The notes beneath the pieces were generated by a model. That model was given only the letters and a program-made list of their open reading frames with translations. It made no database searches and was not told where the DNA came from. Of a DNA stretch of 64,000 nucleotides, positions 16,985 through 27,700 are shown piece after piece. Made by a program: the position numbers and the translations under genes. Every line of letters begins with the position of its first letter. Within the stretch, counting starts at the first letter, position 1. This stretch comes from 55-13 sp037190145 (GTDB lineage Bacteria; Armatimonadota; Fimbriimonadia; Fimbriimonadales; Fimbriimonadaceae), in the NCBI GenBank assembly GCA_037190145.1, contig JBBCJU010000001.1:124001-188000 (forward strand), in the 5' to 3' direction.

Positions 16985-16986
16985 CG

Positions 16987-18090
16987 TTAACGCCCCCCTC
17001 TAAGAATAGAGAGCAAAGTCGCCGGGTTCTTTCCGCTAATCACAAACTGAGTTGCGAAACCTTCGGCGGCGCTGAAGGTGTGAGTGGTGGAGGTCACTAT
17101 GTATTTTCCGTTGAATCGCTTTCCGATGTTCTTTAACTCAACGGTATCCCCGGGGCTCAATCCTGGATGGTTGTAGCAGAGGCCATCGGCCTCCACAAAA
17201 GACGTTCCGATTTCATCGCAAAGGGATTGGGCGATGGATCTTGCCTGTGCCTCGTTGTGAACTGGATGGTCTACCACTACCATCTCGGCATCCCCAAAAG
17301 CTTGGCGGGCCGCTGCTGCGCCACTGCCTCTTTGGGAAATTTCCGCTGCTCCTCGAGCTGTGGTGGCCTGACCAATGATCGCGCGCTTCTTTATGGGATC
17401 CCAACTGCGAACAATCACTTTGTTCACTTGGTTTGAACTGCTGACGCGGATTCGAAATGATCGTAAATCTTGTCCCCACTCCAATTCCACCGCACTCGCA
17501 TCGGCATCTCTCATGATCTTAAAACAAAGCTTGTCTGCGCCCTCTAGATAGACCCGAGAGCCATTTCTATTAGCAAGCATCTGCAGAAACTCCCAGTCCG
17601 TTTGATTGCTTTGAAAAACCCACTCGTGCACCGTTGGTGTGGCATCGATATCCGCTTGGAGGCCATTTCGCTGAGCGATCTTGCTGACGATATCGGAATC
17701 CTTGACGTTTGCGTAGGTTTCACGACGTTTGCCCCGATGAAGACGATGGGCTTTATCCATGCATCGAACGGTCATGGTTGCAACCCCCATGCCCGCAAGG
17801 TCGAGTTCAATGGTGGTGATCTCACCTTCAAAAATCGTTCGCAGTGGATCACGCCCCTGCCCCGCCGTGATCATGACGGAGTTCCCTTCCTTCCAAAGAT
17901 CGCTATCCAGCCACTTAAACTCGTGATCGTGGATTCGAATACTGCAGGCATCAGGGAGATGTAGGGTTGACTCGATCACACCCTCCAAGATCGCATTAGC
18001 GGCATCTTGAGGCAGGTCCTGACCATTCACCCGGACCTTCATCTGGGGGATCGTTGAGCGAATAATCGTTTCAGGCAATATGATCGGCAT
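16987..18090 (-). CDS. eCIS hub protein, gp27 / phage late control D-like
   Basis: A 367-residue protein of the gpD/gp27 hub family, which forms the trimeric adaptor between inner tube and spike. Recognisable features are the N-terminal beta-barrel (PQMKVRVNGQDLPQDA), the central IVSKIAQRNGLQADIDATPT and the SNQTDWEFLQMLANRNG motif. A later conserved stretch reads LSPGDTVELKNIGKRFNGKY and is followed by YIVTSTTHTFSAAEGF. These are the same landmarks as VgrG and eCIS Afp8 N-terminal halves. The gene follows the LysM gene with no intervening base and precedes the spike gene by two bases. Confidence 0.9.
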   Translation of the reverse strand: MPIILPETIIRSTIPQMKVRVNGQDLPQDAANAILEGVIESTLHLPDACSIRIHDHEFKWLDSDLWKEGNSVMITAGQGRDPLRTIFEGEITTIELDLAGMGVATMTVRCMDKAHRLHRGKRRETYANVKDSDIVSKIAQRNGLQADIDATPTVHEWVFQSNQTDWEFLQMLANRNGSRVYLEGADKLCFKIMRDADASAVELEWGQDLRSFRIRVSSSNQVNKVIVRSWDPIKKRAIIGQATTARGAAEISQRGSGAAAARQAFGDAEMVVVDHPVHNEAQARSIAQSLCDEIGTSFVEADGLCYNHPGLSPGDTVELKNIGKRFNGKYIVTSTTHTFSAAEGFATQFVISGKNPATLLSILRGGR

Positions 18091-18741
18091 TTACTTTCTA
18101 ACCGGAATAGCGAGGATCTGTCCAGCTGAGATGCTCAGGGGATCATCGATTTGGTTGGCATCGGCAATCAAACGCCAGGCCGCGGCACTTCCATATTCAT
18201 CAAAGGCGATTCCTGCCAAGGTGTCCTTAGGTTGAACCATTCGGCGACGCATGCCAGGCTCGGCATAACTCGTAGGGTTGGTGCCTGGTCGATCATTCTC
18301 ATCAACGGCTTCGGTGAGGGTCATATTTGCCAATGCCCGCACCGGAACGCCATTGTGGCGGAAGAGGGTAAATCGAATAGAGAGACTGCTAATGGCGGCC
18401 TTAAACTGCCAGTTCTCTCCCCATTCAAACAGGATGAAAGGGGGACGTCCCTTCTTTGTTTGCTGGTTAACACGACTCTTGTCGATCATGCAAAGCTTGA
18501 AAAGCTTGTCCGTATGGGTTCGAACATCCCCAAGTGGGTCTTCGAAAACGTCAAACAGCAACTCCACCGTCATGCTCTTGGCTCCACCGCCGGTGAAATC
18601 CAACTTTGGAACATCCTTTCCTGCAACCGGTCTAGCTTGCCAGTTGTTCGTTTTAGCAATGGTGTATTCGGCAGGATTAAAGAGACAGGTAACCCGCTCA
18701 TTGGTGTACACGTTGGTGATGGTGGCTTTGGTTAGGCTCAT
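18091..18741 (-). CDS. eCIS tube-collar protein with C-terminal LysM (Afp7 / gp53-like)
   Basis: A 216-residue protein. Residues about 1-150 form the CIS tube-associated domain (RVTCLFNPAEYTIAKTNNW, GGGAKSMTVELLFDVFE, FILFEWGENWQFKAAISSLS). The C-terminus is a LysM-type module (about 165-215, VQPKDTLAGIAFDEYGSAAA and AGQILAIPVRK). In eCIS and T4-like systems the LysM here is used as a structural protein-protein contact in the baseplate collar rather than for peptidoglycan binding. Length and gene order (before hub and spike) match the family. Confidence 0.92.
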   Translation of the reverse strand: MSLTKATITNVYTNERVTCLFNPAEYTIAKTNNWQARPVAGKDVPKLDFTGGGAKSMTVELLFDVFEDPLGDVRTHTDKLFKLCMIDKSRVNQQTKKGRPPFILFEWGENWQFKAAISSLSIRFTLFRHNGVPVRALANMTLTEAVDENDRPGTNPTSYAEPGMRRRMVQPKDTLAGIAFDEYGSAAAWRLIADANQIDDPLSISAGQILAIPVRK

Positions 18742-18753
18742 CGTTTTCCCTTT

Positions 18754-21255
18754 CTAGCGCCCAGACCTCTGGGCTTCAAATGCGAGTTTGCGCTTCAACA
18801 AACTCCAGACTTCAGTAGCTAACAAGTTGATCTCGCTTCCTGGCATACCATTTTCCTGGCGTTGAGCGACATCATTCGCTCGACCACCGCCACCCTCACT
18901 GGAGGACGCAGAAGGAGCGGCAGTAGAAGTTTGAACCGCCATTGCATCCTTATCTGATTTGGGGCTGGAAACTGGACGCGGAGCGATGGCCATATTCGGC
19001 GGACGCATTGGCGTGGTTGTGGGCACCGTTCGCTCTAGGGCAGATTGCTTCGGAGGCAACACTTCTGACGGAACTCTTGGCTTCCCAGGGGCAGATATCG
19101 GCCGTGGGAATTGCGTTTGTGGTGCCATGGTGGTTGGTGCAGGCATCGACATCGCAGCCATGCTCGGCATCTCCAAACTTGAACCATGGCTTGGCCCAGA
19201 GGAAGATTCAGATTGCTTAGCAGGCATTGATGGTGGGCTTGACGTCGACTTTTCGGCAGGAATCTGCAAGTGAGGGCTCACACGCATCATCGGCGAACCA
19301 TTCCCAGTAACCGAAGCAGTAGCGCTCTGGCTTGTTGACGATGCCGCATCCTGTCCCACGGTTGGCATACTTGGGATGGATGGACGAAAACCCATGGGTT
19401 GAGCAGTCATCGTAGACACCGATGACGTGCCTGCTGTATGCGGCGTCATTTGAGGACCACTACCGATGCTCGGCTCCGGCATAGAGGGAGGGAGAAATGG
19501 AGAGGCTTGCAACGGCACACGGGTTGCCAATGCCGAGCCAGGCAACTTAGGCGTAAAGGTTGGCCCAAAAGCTGTCGCTCCTGACTTCAGGGGCATTGTC
19601 GCCGACTTGGGAATGGCAGCTTTAGGATTGACGATTCCATCCCCCATACCGCCCATTCTTATTCGAGACGCAAGCAAGCCCGCAATAGCAGACCCCGCAC
19701 GATCATAGTCTGGAGCAGCGGTTCGCCAGGCACCTAACTCGGGCTTTGCTTCCACTCCGTAGAAGCCACCCAACATCTGATTACGCAACTGCCCAAATGC
19801 CTGACCCGATATAAGTGGGGCACGAGGCAAGAATTCGGCGGTAACCCGAGCCTTCATCTCTTGATCTGTGTCTGGACTCGTGTTGAGCTGAGGAGATAGA
19901 TAAATGGGCAACCCAAAGAAGTCCAGAAATCGCATCGTGCGATGGGGAGATTCAGACAGTAGAACCGCATTCCCCTGTGGAAGGTTGTCGGCAGACATTC
20001 CGATGGGCCTTTGCCCTATACCTTTCAGCGGAGACAACGTCGCGGGAAGCAAGCTGACGGCTGGCATACCACCCTCATAGTCATAGGCTTTCCGCAGAGA
20101 TTTCTTGCCATCTACACTGGCCTCAGACCCATAACCTTGACCTGCTAAGCCTTCTGCTACACTTGGCTCTAGCTTGATATTGACCGCACTCCCACGCAAC
20201 TGCCGGGGATCGATTGCTGGATAAAGCATCCTTGACCCTTCGGGAAGGGTTTTCGCAATGGTGATAAGGGTTGGGTAATCAACAGGCCCGGCTCCCTTCG
20301 CCATGTCCTTCCAATCAAATCGGAGACCAACCGCACTCCCTTGACCTGCATTTGGACTTACATCAAGAGGAGGAGCAACCAATGTGATTTGGCCGAAAAG
20401 CTTATCGACCATCGGTTCCGTAGAAGGTGCTCCCATCATTTGAGTCGGCACAGACTCCTGAACCATTGGCATTTGCAACTGCGGTATGGCTGCTAAAGCC
20501 CCGACTGCGGCAATCTTTGGGACGTCAATGGGGCTAGCCATCTTAGGTTCTGAGGAACCCGGAATCTTGGTATCAGCCCGACCGATGAAGTGAGGCAAAA
20601 GGTCGCGCCTTACCGGTTCATTCCACACCGGAGTCACGGGAGCATTGCGCTCCACAACTTCGTTGCCAAAAGCTTGAGCTGATAGCCCTTGTGTGAGGTG
20701 GGTCGGAGCCTGGGGTTGGGATTCTTGCGCGATGACCCGTTTTGCAGTAGTCGCTGTCTCCGCAGCTTCTTGGCTTGCCTCTTGGGTTAGCTTGATCTGA
20801 GCAAGGAGCAATCCACCATTGTAGTTTTGGGCAAAGCTTTGCGCTCGGTTCGCGGCAAGCTGAGATTGGGGCATTTCTCGCCTACGACGCTTGGTTTCAG
20901 GTTGGAATATGGCTTTCCAAAGGTGAACGTTGATTTCAGGTTCCTGAGCACCGGTATCCAGCGCTTCATCAACAGCCCGAATCTCGCGAGGCTCAGACTC
21001 TTCGTTTTTTTTTGCGTATGATTTCTGTGGCTCTTGGGCCAACTCACGTTCGGGAGGAACGGCTTCTTTGCGCTCCACGTGAAGCCAATCGACAAAGTCC
21101 GCTATGTTCGATACTGAGATGGAGTGTTGATCCCAGATATCACCTACGTCGTACTTGGTCCCAAGTTCATGACGCTTTTGAATATCGCCCAAGAACCCAG
21201 CAATCTTTAAGACCGATGTTGGTGGCTTCAGATCGTGGTTCTCGGACTTTGACAT
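18754..21255 (-). CDS. Large disordered Pro/Ser/Met-rich protein of the eCIS cluster, unknown function
   Basis: An 833-residue protein I cannot assign. The first 65 residues are ordered and charged (LKIAGFLGDIQKRHELGTKY, then DIWDQHSISVSNIADFVDWL). Most of the rest is low-complexity, rich in Pro, Ser, Met, Ala and Gln. The last 25 residues form a probable helix (INLLATEVWSLLKRKLAFEA). Its start shares one base with the stop of the second tube gene (TAATG), so it is translationally coupled. The position corresponds to Afp6, between the tube-initiator and the LysM collar protein, but it is far larger than Afp6. A helix at each end with a flexible middle would suit a scaffold, tape-measure-like or cargo-handling protein inside the tube; this is speculation. 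Confidence 0.7.
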   Translation of the reverse strand: MSKSENHDLKPPTSVLKIAGFLGDIQKRHELGTKYDVGDIWDQHSISVSNIADFVDWLHVERKEAVPPERELAQEPQKSYAKKNEESEPREIRAVDEALDTGAQEPEINVHLWKAIFQPETKRRRREMPQSQLAANRAQSFAQNYNGGLLLAQIKLTQEASQEAAETATTAKRVIAQESQPQAPTHLTQGLSAQAFGNEVVERNAPVTPVWNEPVRRDLLPHFIGRADTKIPGSSEPKMASPIDVPKIAAVGALAAIPQLQMPMVQESVPTQMMGAPSTEPMVDKLFGQITLVAPPLDVSPNAGQGSAVGLRFDWKDMAKGAGPVDYPTLITIAKTLPEGSRMLYPAIDPRQLRGSAVNIKLEPSVAEGLAGQGYGSEASVDGKKSLRKAYDYEGGMPAVSLLPATLSPLKGIGQRPIGMSADNLPQGNAVLLSESPHRTMRFLDFFGLPIYLSPQLNTSPDTDQEMKARVTAEFLPRAPLISGQAFGQLRNQMLGGFYGVEAKPELGAWRTAAPDYDRAGSAIAGLLASRIRMGGMGDGIVNPKAAIPKSATMPLKSGATAFGPTFTPKLPGSALATRVPLQASPFLPPSMPEPSIGSGPQMTPHTAGTSSVSTMTAQPMGFRPSIPSMPTVGQDAASSTSQSATASVTGNGSPMMRVSPHLQIPAEKSTSSPPSMPAKQSESSSGPSHGSSLEMPSMAAMSMPAPTTMAPQTQFPRPISAPGKPRVPSEVLPPKQSALERTVPTTTPMRPPNMAIAPRPVSSPKSDKDAMAVQTSTAAPSASSSEGGGGRANDVAQRQENGMPGSEINLLATEVWSLLKRKLAFEAQRSGR

Positions 21256-21728
21256 TAGCGGTTTGACCTCGTTACAAGCCCTTCGTGAGCAAACTCCAAG
21301 GTCTCTATTGCAACCGCACCCGCGCTTGCTTTGAGTTCAGGCCCTGTCCACTTCACTGGGTACGCGTTCATCAAGTGATATTTCATCACCGGCTTGCGAG
21401 TGGGATCGTAAACCGTGATGGTAACGTTTTTCCTCTTGTGTGCGCCTTGCGGACCTTGCGCATACCAATCCATGGTGTCGCAGTACCACTTGAACAGGTC
21501 TTCGCCGGGATCAAGCCCTCTTTTCAGAGTGATGTTGGAGTACTTGGTGCGAACCGGAAGCTTATGGGTATAGGTGTTGAGTCCACCTTCCATATACTCG
21601 TATGTCTCCGTCTCCATGGTGACCGCCGAGCATTCGTCAAAGCTGGCTACTTCCAACCCATCAATCTCCACCCAAAAACTGAGTCCGATAAATGCGTCTT
21701 TCCCTTTTCTTTCGTCCGATCCTGCCAT
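21255..21728 (-). CDS. eCIS inner tube protein 2 (T4 gp19/Afp1-Afp5 family)
   Basis: A 157-residue tail-tube protein. It carries SFWVEIDGLEVASFDECSAV, the TYTHKLPVRTKYSNITLKRG motif and LEFAHEGLVTRSN at the C-terminus, all typical of eCIS tube proteins. It is longer at the N-terminus than the main tube protein at 29147-29581 and is encoded next to the LysM collar gene, as Afp5 is. It is therefore most likely the tube-initiating ring at the baseplate. Its stop overlaps the next start by one base. Confidence 0.92.
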   Translation of the reverse strand: MAGSDERKGKDAFIGLSFWVEIDGLEVASFDECSAVTMETETYEYMEGGLNTYTHKLPVRTKYSNITLKRGLDPGEDLFKWYCDTMDWYAQGPQGAHKRKNVTITVYDPTRKPVMKYHLMNAYPVKWTGPELKASAGAVAIETLEFAHEGLVTRSNR

Positions 21729-21743
21729 CTCTTCCCTTCTGTA

Positions 21744-24700
21744 CTACTTCTTAGCCTCTTGCTTTGCCTTCATATGATTCTCCATCAATTTATGTCTCAG
21801 GTTATCAAATTGCAGGTCATGATTGCTCCGCGCCGCATCAATTACGGTGTCTTGGCTCATCGCGGTGGCATTGTAGAAATTAACTGGCTTCCACCTGCCA
21901 TCCGGTGTCACGAAACCATCCACCGGGCCTACATAGTAGAAACCAGATTCAAAGATTGAGTTCCTAAAGACATCTAGATCTTGGAATGTTTGAGGCGTAA
22001 TGTTCTGAGCATTGCGCATCATATCTCCACGAGCCATGGCTTTGTCAGATTCATCTTCGATCTTGTTATTGTAGGCGTCTGCGTATCCCCCTTCAACACT
22101 ATCAATCGCAAAGGCTAACTTCTTCTCCCCCATTTCTACCTTGCCATGAAACTTTGGCCCGATTCCGGTCTTAGCAGCAGCCATCGCGGCCGCCATCTGC
22201 TGCTCGAACTGTGATCGCTTGTCTGCGGGCATCACCGTCACCAACACCTCGTTCTTAACTCCAGGAATACGAGTTCTGAACATGCCGATTCCTTGGTAAG
22301 GAGCTGAAGCACCAAATCCGGCACTTGTGACTGCCGATTGCGGACCGATGATGCCTTCGTTCTTTGCGCCTTTGCCGTCTGCCGCTTTTTGTGCGGCTTC
22401 CACTGTCTTGACTGCGGCAGCCGGTAACCCTGCTGCCTTGGCTGGATCCATCGGTGGAGGAGTGTAGAGATTCTTTGGCCCTTCCACGGTGGTTGCTGGC
22501 TTCGAAGGGGCAGGCCCTAAACCGGAGTTCGGCTTGGGACTCTTCATCTCTGGCTTCCAACCTCCGGCAGGATTCTTTTGAGCGGCTTCGCGCAGTTGCG
22601 GCAAGGTCTTATCAACCTCCTGCCGGAACTGGTTGTACTGATCTAGCAGATACTTGCCATCTACCGCCGCCTCCATCGCTTCATCCGCTGGCGTTACTCC
22701 CGGCAGGTGCCCAGTCTCCATGTTCGCTGAACGAGCACGTTTGTAAACGTATGCCGATAATCCTTCGAAATAGGTTAAGCCCGGACTCTTGATTCCTGCT
22801 TTTTGAGCAGCGGCTGTGTAGCGGTTGATGTACTTAAACAGCTCATACTCGCGGCACGCTTTGAGAATATCACCACCACAATCGTGAATCACGTGCCGAA
22901 TCATCTCCAATTGTGAGAGTGCATTGGTGTATGCCTCTGCGTTTGTAAGAGGTCCTCCTTTGACTGCTGCCGGAGATATATATGCCTCTCGAGTAAGGAA
23001 GTTAGCTTCCATTTGCAGTTCGGTGATTTCTTCGGCTTTGGCGGCACGACTAGGATGATTTGCCGGGAGTTTTTCCATCTCGGCAATCTTCTTGTCGATA
23101 TCCAAGAGAAGATTATCGCGACCCTTTGCGTGGGCTTCCTTAGCAACGGCCTTCAGTTCATCAACACTGTGCTTGACTCCAGCGGCCTGCATGAGTTCCT
23201 CTACCTGTTTAATGGCCGCAGGATCATCACCGGCATGCTCCAGCATCTTGGCGAAATTCAGCTTTTCTGACTTCTCGGTAACGCGCGCCATGATCTGCGC
23301 TCGCTTCTGCGGACTCACCATCTTCAAGGCGTCTTCCACCTTCATGAGCTGAGACTTATCGGTATAGAAGTTCATCAGGAGCGACTCGCTCCATTTGGGC
23401 CCGTACTTACCTGCCATCTCCGCTTCGAACTCAATCAGCCGCTCGCCAGCGCCTTTATCTCCCTTCGCCACCACGTTTAGGTCGAAGTCGCTCACCACTT
23501 CCATCGAGGCGTCCTCTAGAGGAGCTGCACCACGAGCCTTTAAGTCCGCAACAATTTCATTTCGCCAAGCACCAATGTTCTTGGACATCTTGGCAGCATC
23601 TTCACCACCATTGGTGAGGGAGCCCATCAAGCCCTTCCAGTTACCATACTCAGTAACGAGTGACTGAATCGCTACGCGGTCCCCCTTCATAATCGCAACC
23701 GCACGGGCGGAGGTTCCTTCTAAGAGTTCGGTGGCCAGCTTAGCTTGCTTGACCATATCCTCGACCCCATTGACACCTTTCTTCGCAGTCTCTAGGAGAC
23801 GGGCAACAAAATCGTCCTCAGCAACATTGACGATCTTTGACTCTCGGTAGGCTTGGCGCGCCGTTTCTTCAAGTTCTTTTAGGGCAGCCTTGTCTGATAC
23901 AGCAGTCTTTGCGATCTTCGCAAGTTTGCCAAATGCTCCGACCGCCGCACCCACATCTAATCCCGCCCCAATGAGTTCTATCGCAAGCCAAAGGAGGCTT
24001 GGTTCATCTTTTGAAATGAGCTTGGCTTGGTCAAGTGAAGAATTGACAGCAGCGGATTTGAACATATAGTCGTCCGCCGCTTTGGCTGCACTATAAACAC
24101 TTAAGCCAGCCGAGCCCACCATCGCGACCGCCGCCAAACCGCCGGTTGCCACCATGGCGGTAACGGCAAGTGCGATGGCCGCTGCAGCCTGCAAGATGCT
24201 CCAGAACTTCTCGTCATTTGCTTTCTTCTTTTGGAACTCATCTAGAGTTTTCGCCGCCCCTTCGCCTTCTCTTACTCCAAGTTGCTTGCGAGTAAGTTCG
24301 ATCATCGGATGAAGTTCCCAGAACTTACTTGGGGACATCTCGCCTTTGGCGTACCGGATGTCTTTCTCAACCCCTTCAAAGTGATGGAATAGTTTGAGTT
24401 CCAACTCTCCAGCATCCTTCTCATCCAGAATCGTATCGGGATTGAAATCACGGCTCAGAAGAAGTGGGTGTTTGTCGCCATGCGATTGGCGCACTTTCAT
24501 GAAGTTTTCGTACGGTCCCTTCAAATGCTGAAGATAGTCAGGATGAATCTTAGCTTGATTAATCGTGTCTGTAACTGAGTCCAGGTTGCCATAGGTTGGC
24601 TTGTTGGAATGAGCTCCAATTCTCATCCAAACGACAACATCCATTCGGTTAAGGGCATCAATATAGCCATCCATGGCCTTCTTAACTGCTTCGGCTGATT

Positions 24701-27700
24701 TACGAATGGAGTTAATCGGTGCGTCAGGGTCTTTCGCGTCTCGCGACAGATACTTCTTCTTTTGCTCAAGGACAATCTTCAGATTCTCTTCGAGCATATA
24801 GGTCACGATGTTGACGCCTTTCTTTTCAAATGCAGAGACGAAGTCCGTTTTAAGCTTTACAAAATCTTCATACGAGTTAATGTCGTACTCTTTCAGCTTC
24901 GCTTCAATGCCCGCTCGATCACTGTCATGAATGTTTCCAGAATAGCGAGGCATGCTTCCGGCACCAGAAATAGACCCGATATCGGCGCCTGAGTTTTCGT
25001 ATTCATCCTGAAGCTGTTTTCGCTTACTCGCCGAGATCATGTCATCCACATGTTCTCTCACCAGCAGCTTGCGGATCATATCCTTGTCTTGGGCGTTCGG
25101 CGTGATCTTTAAGATTCTCGCCATGACCTCTGGATCTATCTTCGGTGGAGGCTCTGCGGCAGGCTCTTGGGCGGGATCGCCAAGTTTCTTTTGAAGAACA
25201 TGAGTAGCAGGCGCTAATACTTCTTCAGAGTGAATATTGGATAGTGAAGTTGGTCGTGCTGATTCAACTGCAGCAACAATGGCCTGCGCCCACATTTCCG
25301 TGATCTCTGCACCAGTAAATTCCTCCAGATCAACATGAAAATCCACCTCCACCTCATCTAGCCGAATAGGCTGAGGACGCGGACGTTGCGAGAGAATTTC
25401 ACCCGCTCTTGTTAATGCCTGCATACTCAAGCGATCAAGTCTGATCTGGACTCGAGGAGTGATTGCCTCATCGTCTGCTGGCTCGTATGTTCGAATGTAT
25501 TTCGAGACACGAAGTCCTTGCCCATAGGACAGATTGGATGCAATCCGTTCGCCAACCTCTTGAGCTTCCTGCTCCATCGCGTCGCCACCCGTTTTGGTAT
25601 GAAAACGCATCTTATTGCCTGTAAGCCCAAGTTGCTGCCCAACGTGCGTAGCTTCGTGGCCTATCAAGCCCATGCCGGATGGCGATCGGGGGTCAAATTT
25701 GCCTTCCGCAAAAAAAACGTCAGTCCCAATGGTAAAAGCATCTGCACTCAGAGACTTGGCCGCAGCCTGTGCCGCAGGCCCCGTATGGAATCGCATCATG
25801 TATGGGTCGAACCCCAGATGCGGCGTCAGTTCGGAACGCGTCGTAGAGTCAGGTGCTTGTCCTTCTCCACCGGCTTGCACAATCTTGCTTTTGAAGTCGC
25901 CCGCATCAGAAGGCTCTTCTCTTTCAGCCTTCTTCTTTTGAATACCAGCAGCACCCGCTTTGGTAAGCGCAGGCAGCTTCTGGGATTCTTTTCTCTCTGC
26001 GACTTTCGGAACGCTTGTGTTGGAAGCAGCGGGCGGCTTTGCGACTTCTGCCGCCTTATCTTTATCCTTTGCCGCACCGGCAACAGGCTTGGGCTTGGCT
26101 TGAGAAGGTTGCTCCGAAGGCTTAGGCTTGGGTTTGTTCGCTTCTGGCCCTTGGGTTGCGGCAGCTTGTCCTGGTTTTTGCCCGGATACTGGTTCTTGTC
26201 GGGTCGGCTTTTCCTTCTTGGGAAGCGGTGGAACCTTAATGCCTTTGGGCACTTGAGATTCAGGCTTGGGTGCTGCAGCAGGCTTAGTCTTTGGCTTTGC
26301 AGAAGCCTCACCCGTGTTCACTTTTTGCGATTCTATCGGGGGTGGACTGGCATTGTTAGCTTCGGCCTTTACTGGCACTTTTGACTGATGCGAAGTTTCT
26401 GGGACCGACTTCGGCGAAGCTACATTCGATCTCGGCGAGGAAGCTGCCTCCGCATTGGAGGGCAGGTGCGTTGTGGTTGTGGGCGTCGTTGAATTTGAAC
26501 GCTCTTGTCCAGCACTTGTATTCGATCGTGGGTCTGGAGTTTGGTTAAGAGGTGCCCTGGATTGAGCCGAAGGCTGAGAGCGATTGGGTCCTGTACGGGG
26601 CGCGCCTTGATTTACAATGTCGCTTTCGTTGGAGTTACGAGCACGATTCACATGAACTTGCTCAGGAGCCTCAACTGAGGCTTCCCCAAGAGGTTCTGCC
26701 ATTCCCTGGGTCGAATTGGAACGTGTGGGAACTTCTATCGTTGGAAGTTCGCGGTTCTTGACCGTCGGTGGGCTATTCAGGATAGGCGTTTCATCAAACA
26801 GAGTGCGGAACCCGGTCGTTTCACGCCAAACGCTTTGCCCATGCTCGAAAGCGGTTGTCTGGATATCGGTTGAAATTCCCCGCACTTCAGCGAATGTGTC
26901 GTCAAACTGCTCAAATCCCAGATCCCGGGCAGTGGTTATGACAATCTCGCCATGGTTTCGGACCCGAGTCTCCATGCGATCCAACTGGCCCAAAAAGAAA
27001 TCTCGCGCCATGTTGCGATTTGACGCCATGTTCTGTCGCCACTCTGCGTTGTGTCCCTTTTGGCGCTGGAGCCACTCATAGGCCGTAGCCACTTGAGTAG
27101 CGACCCCAAACGCAAGAGAGGCGGCATCCGCAACCCTACGCCGACCAAAGTTCATTATCTCTTCAGGCCGCGTCAGCGCCTCGTTCTCAATTTCAGAAGC
27201 GACATTGAATACGGCAGAAATCGCATCTGATGACCATCGCTCCGCATCGGCTGGAGTTCGAATCGCTAGCCCAGCCCTAATTCTGTCTTGACCAAAGTGG
27301 ATAATTCGATTGATGCGCTCATCTGCCCAAGATCGAACTGCATGCACCCCGTCCGTGATCGAACCTTTAAGTTCCACACCTCTACGTCGTGTTTCCTCAG
27401 TCTGACGCAGAAGGATTCCACCAAACCTTTGAGCATCTTCGACCGTGCGCTCAAAGAGACGCCTGGAATCATCATAAACGCGTTGGCCAAGTTCTTCCGC
27501 AGCGACCGCGTCTGCTTCCAACTCTTCCTCAATCTCAATACTGAGGTGCTCTACGCGTTCTGCAACAAGTCGCGGCAGACTTCGACGTCTGGCCCGAAAA
27601 CGTTCAACATAGCGACGGATCGAAGCACTTCGGTCTCTGGCCCTAAGCAGAACCTCTTCCCCTGAGCCAAGTAACTCCAAAGCCTCAGCGGGAAGATTGG

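Noticed and set aside
25518..26384. 288-residue plus-strand open frame inside the giant gene
   Set aside because: Antisense to a Pro/Lys/Ala-rich linker; composition-driven, no ribosome site or recognisable domain.
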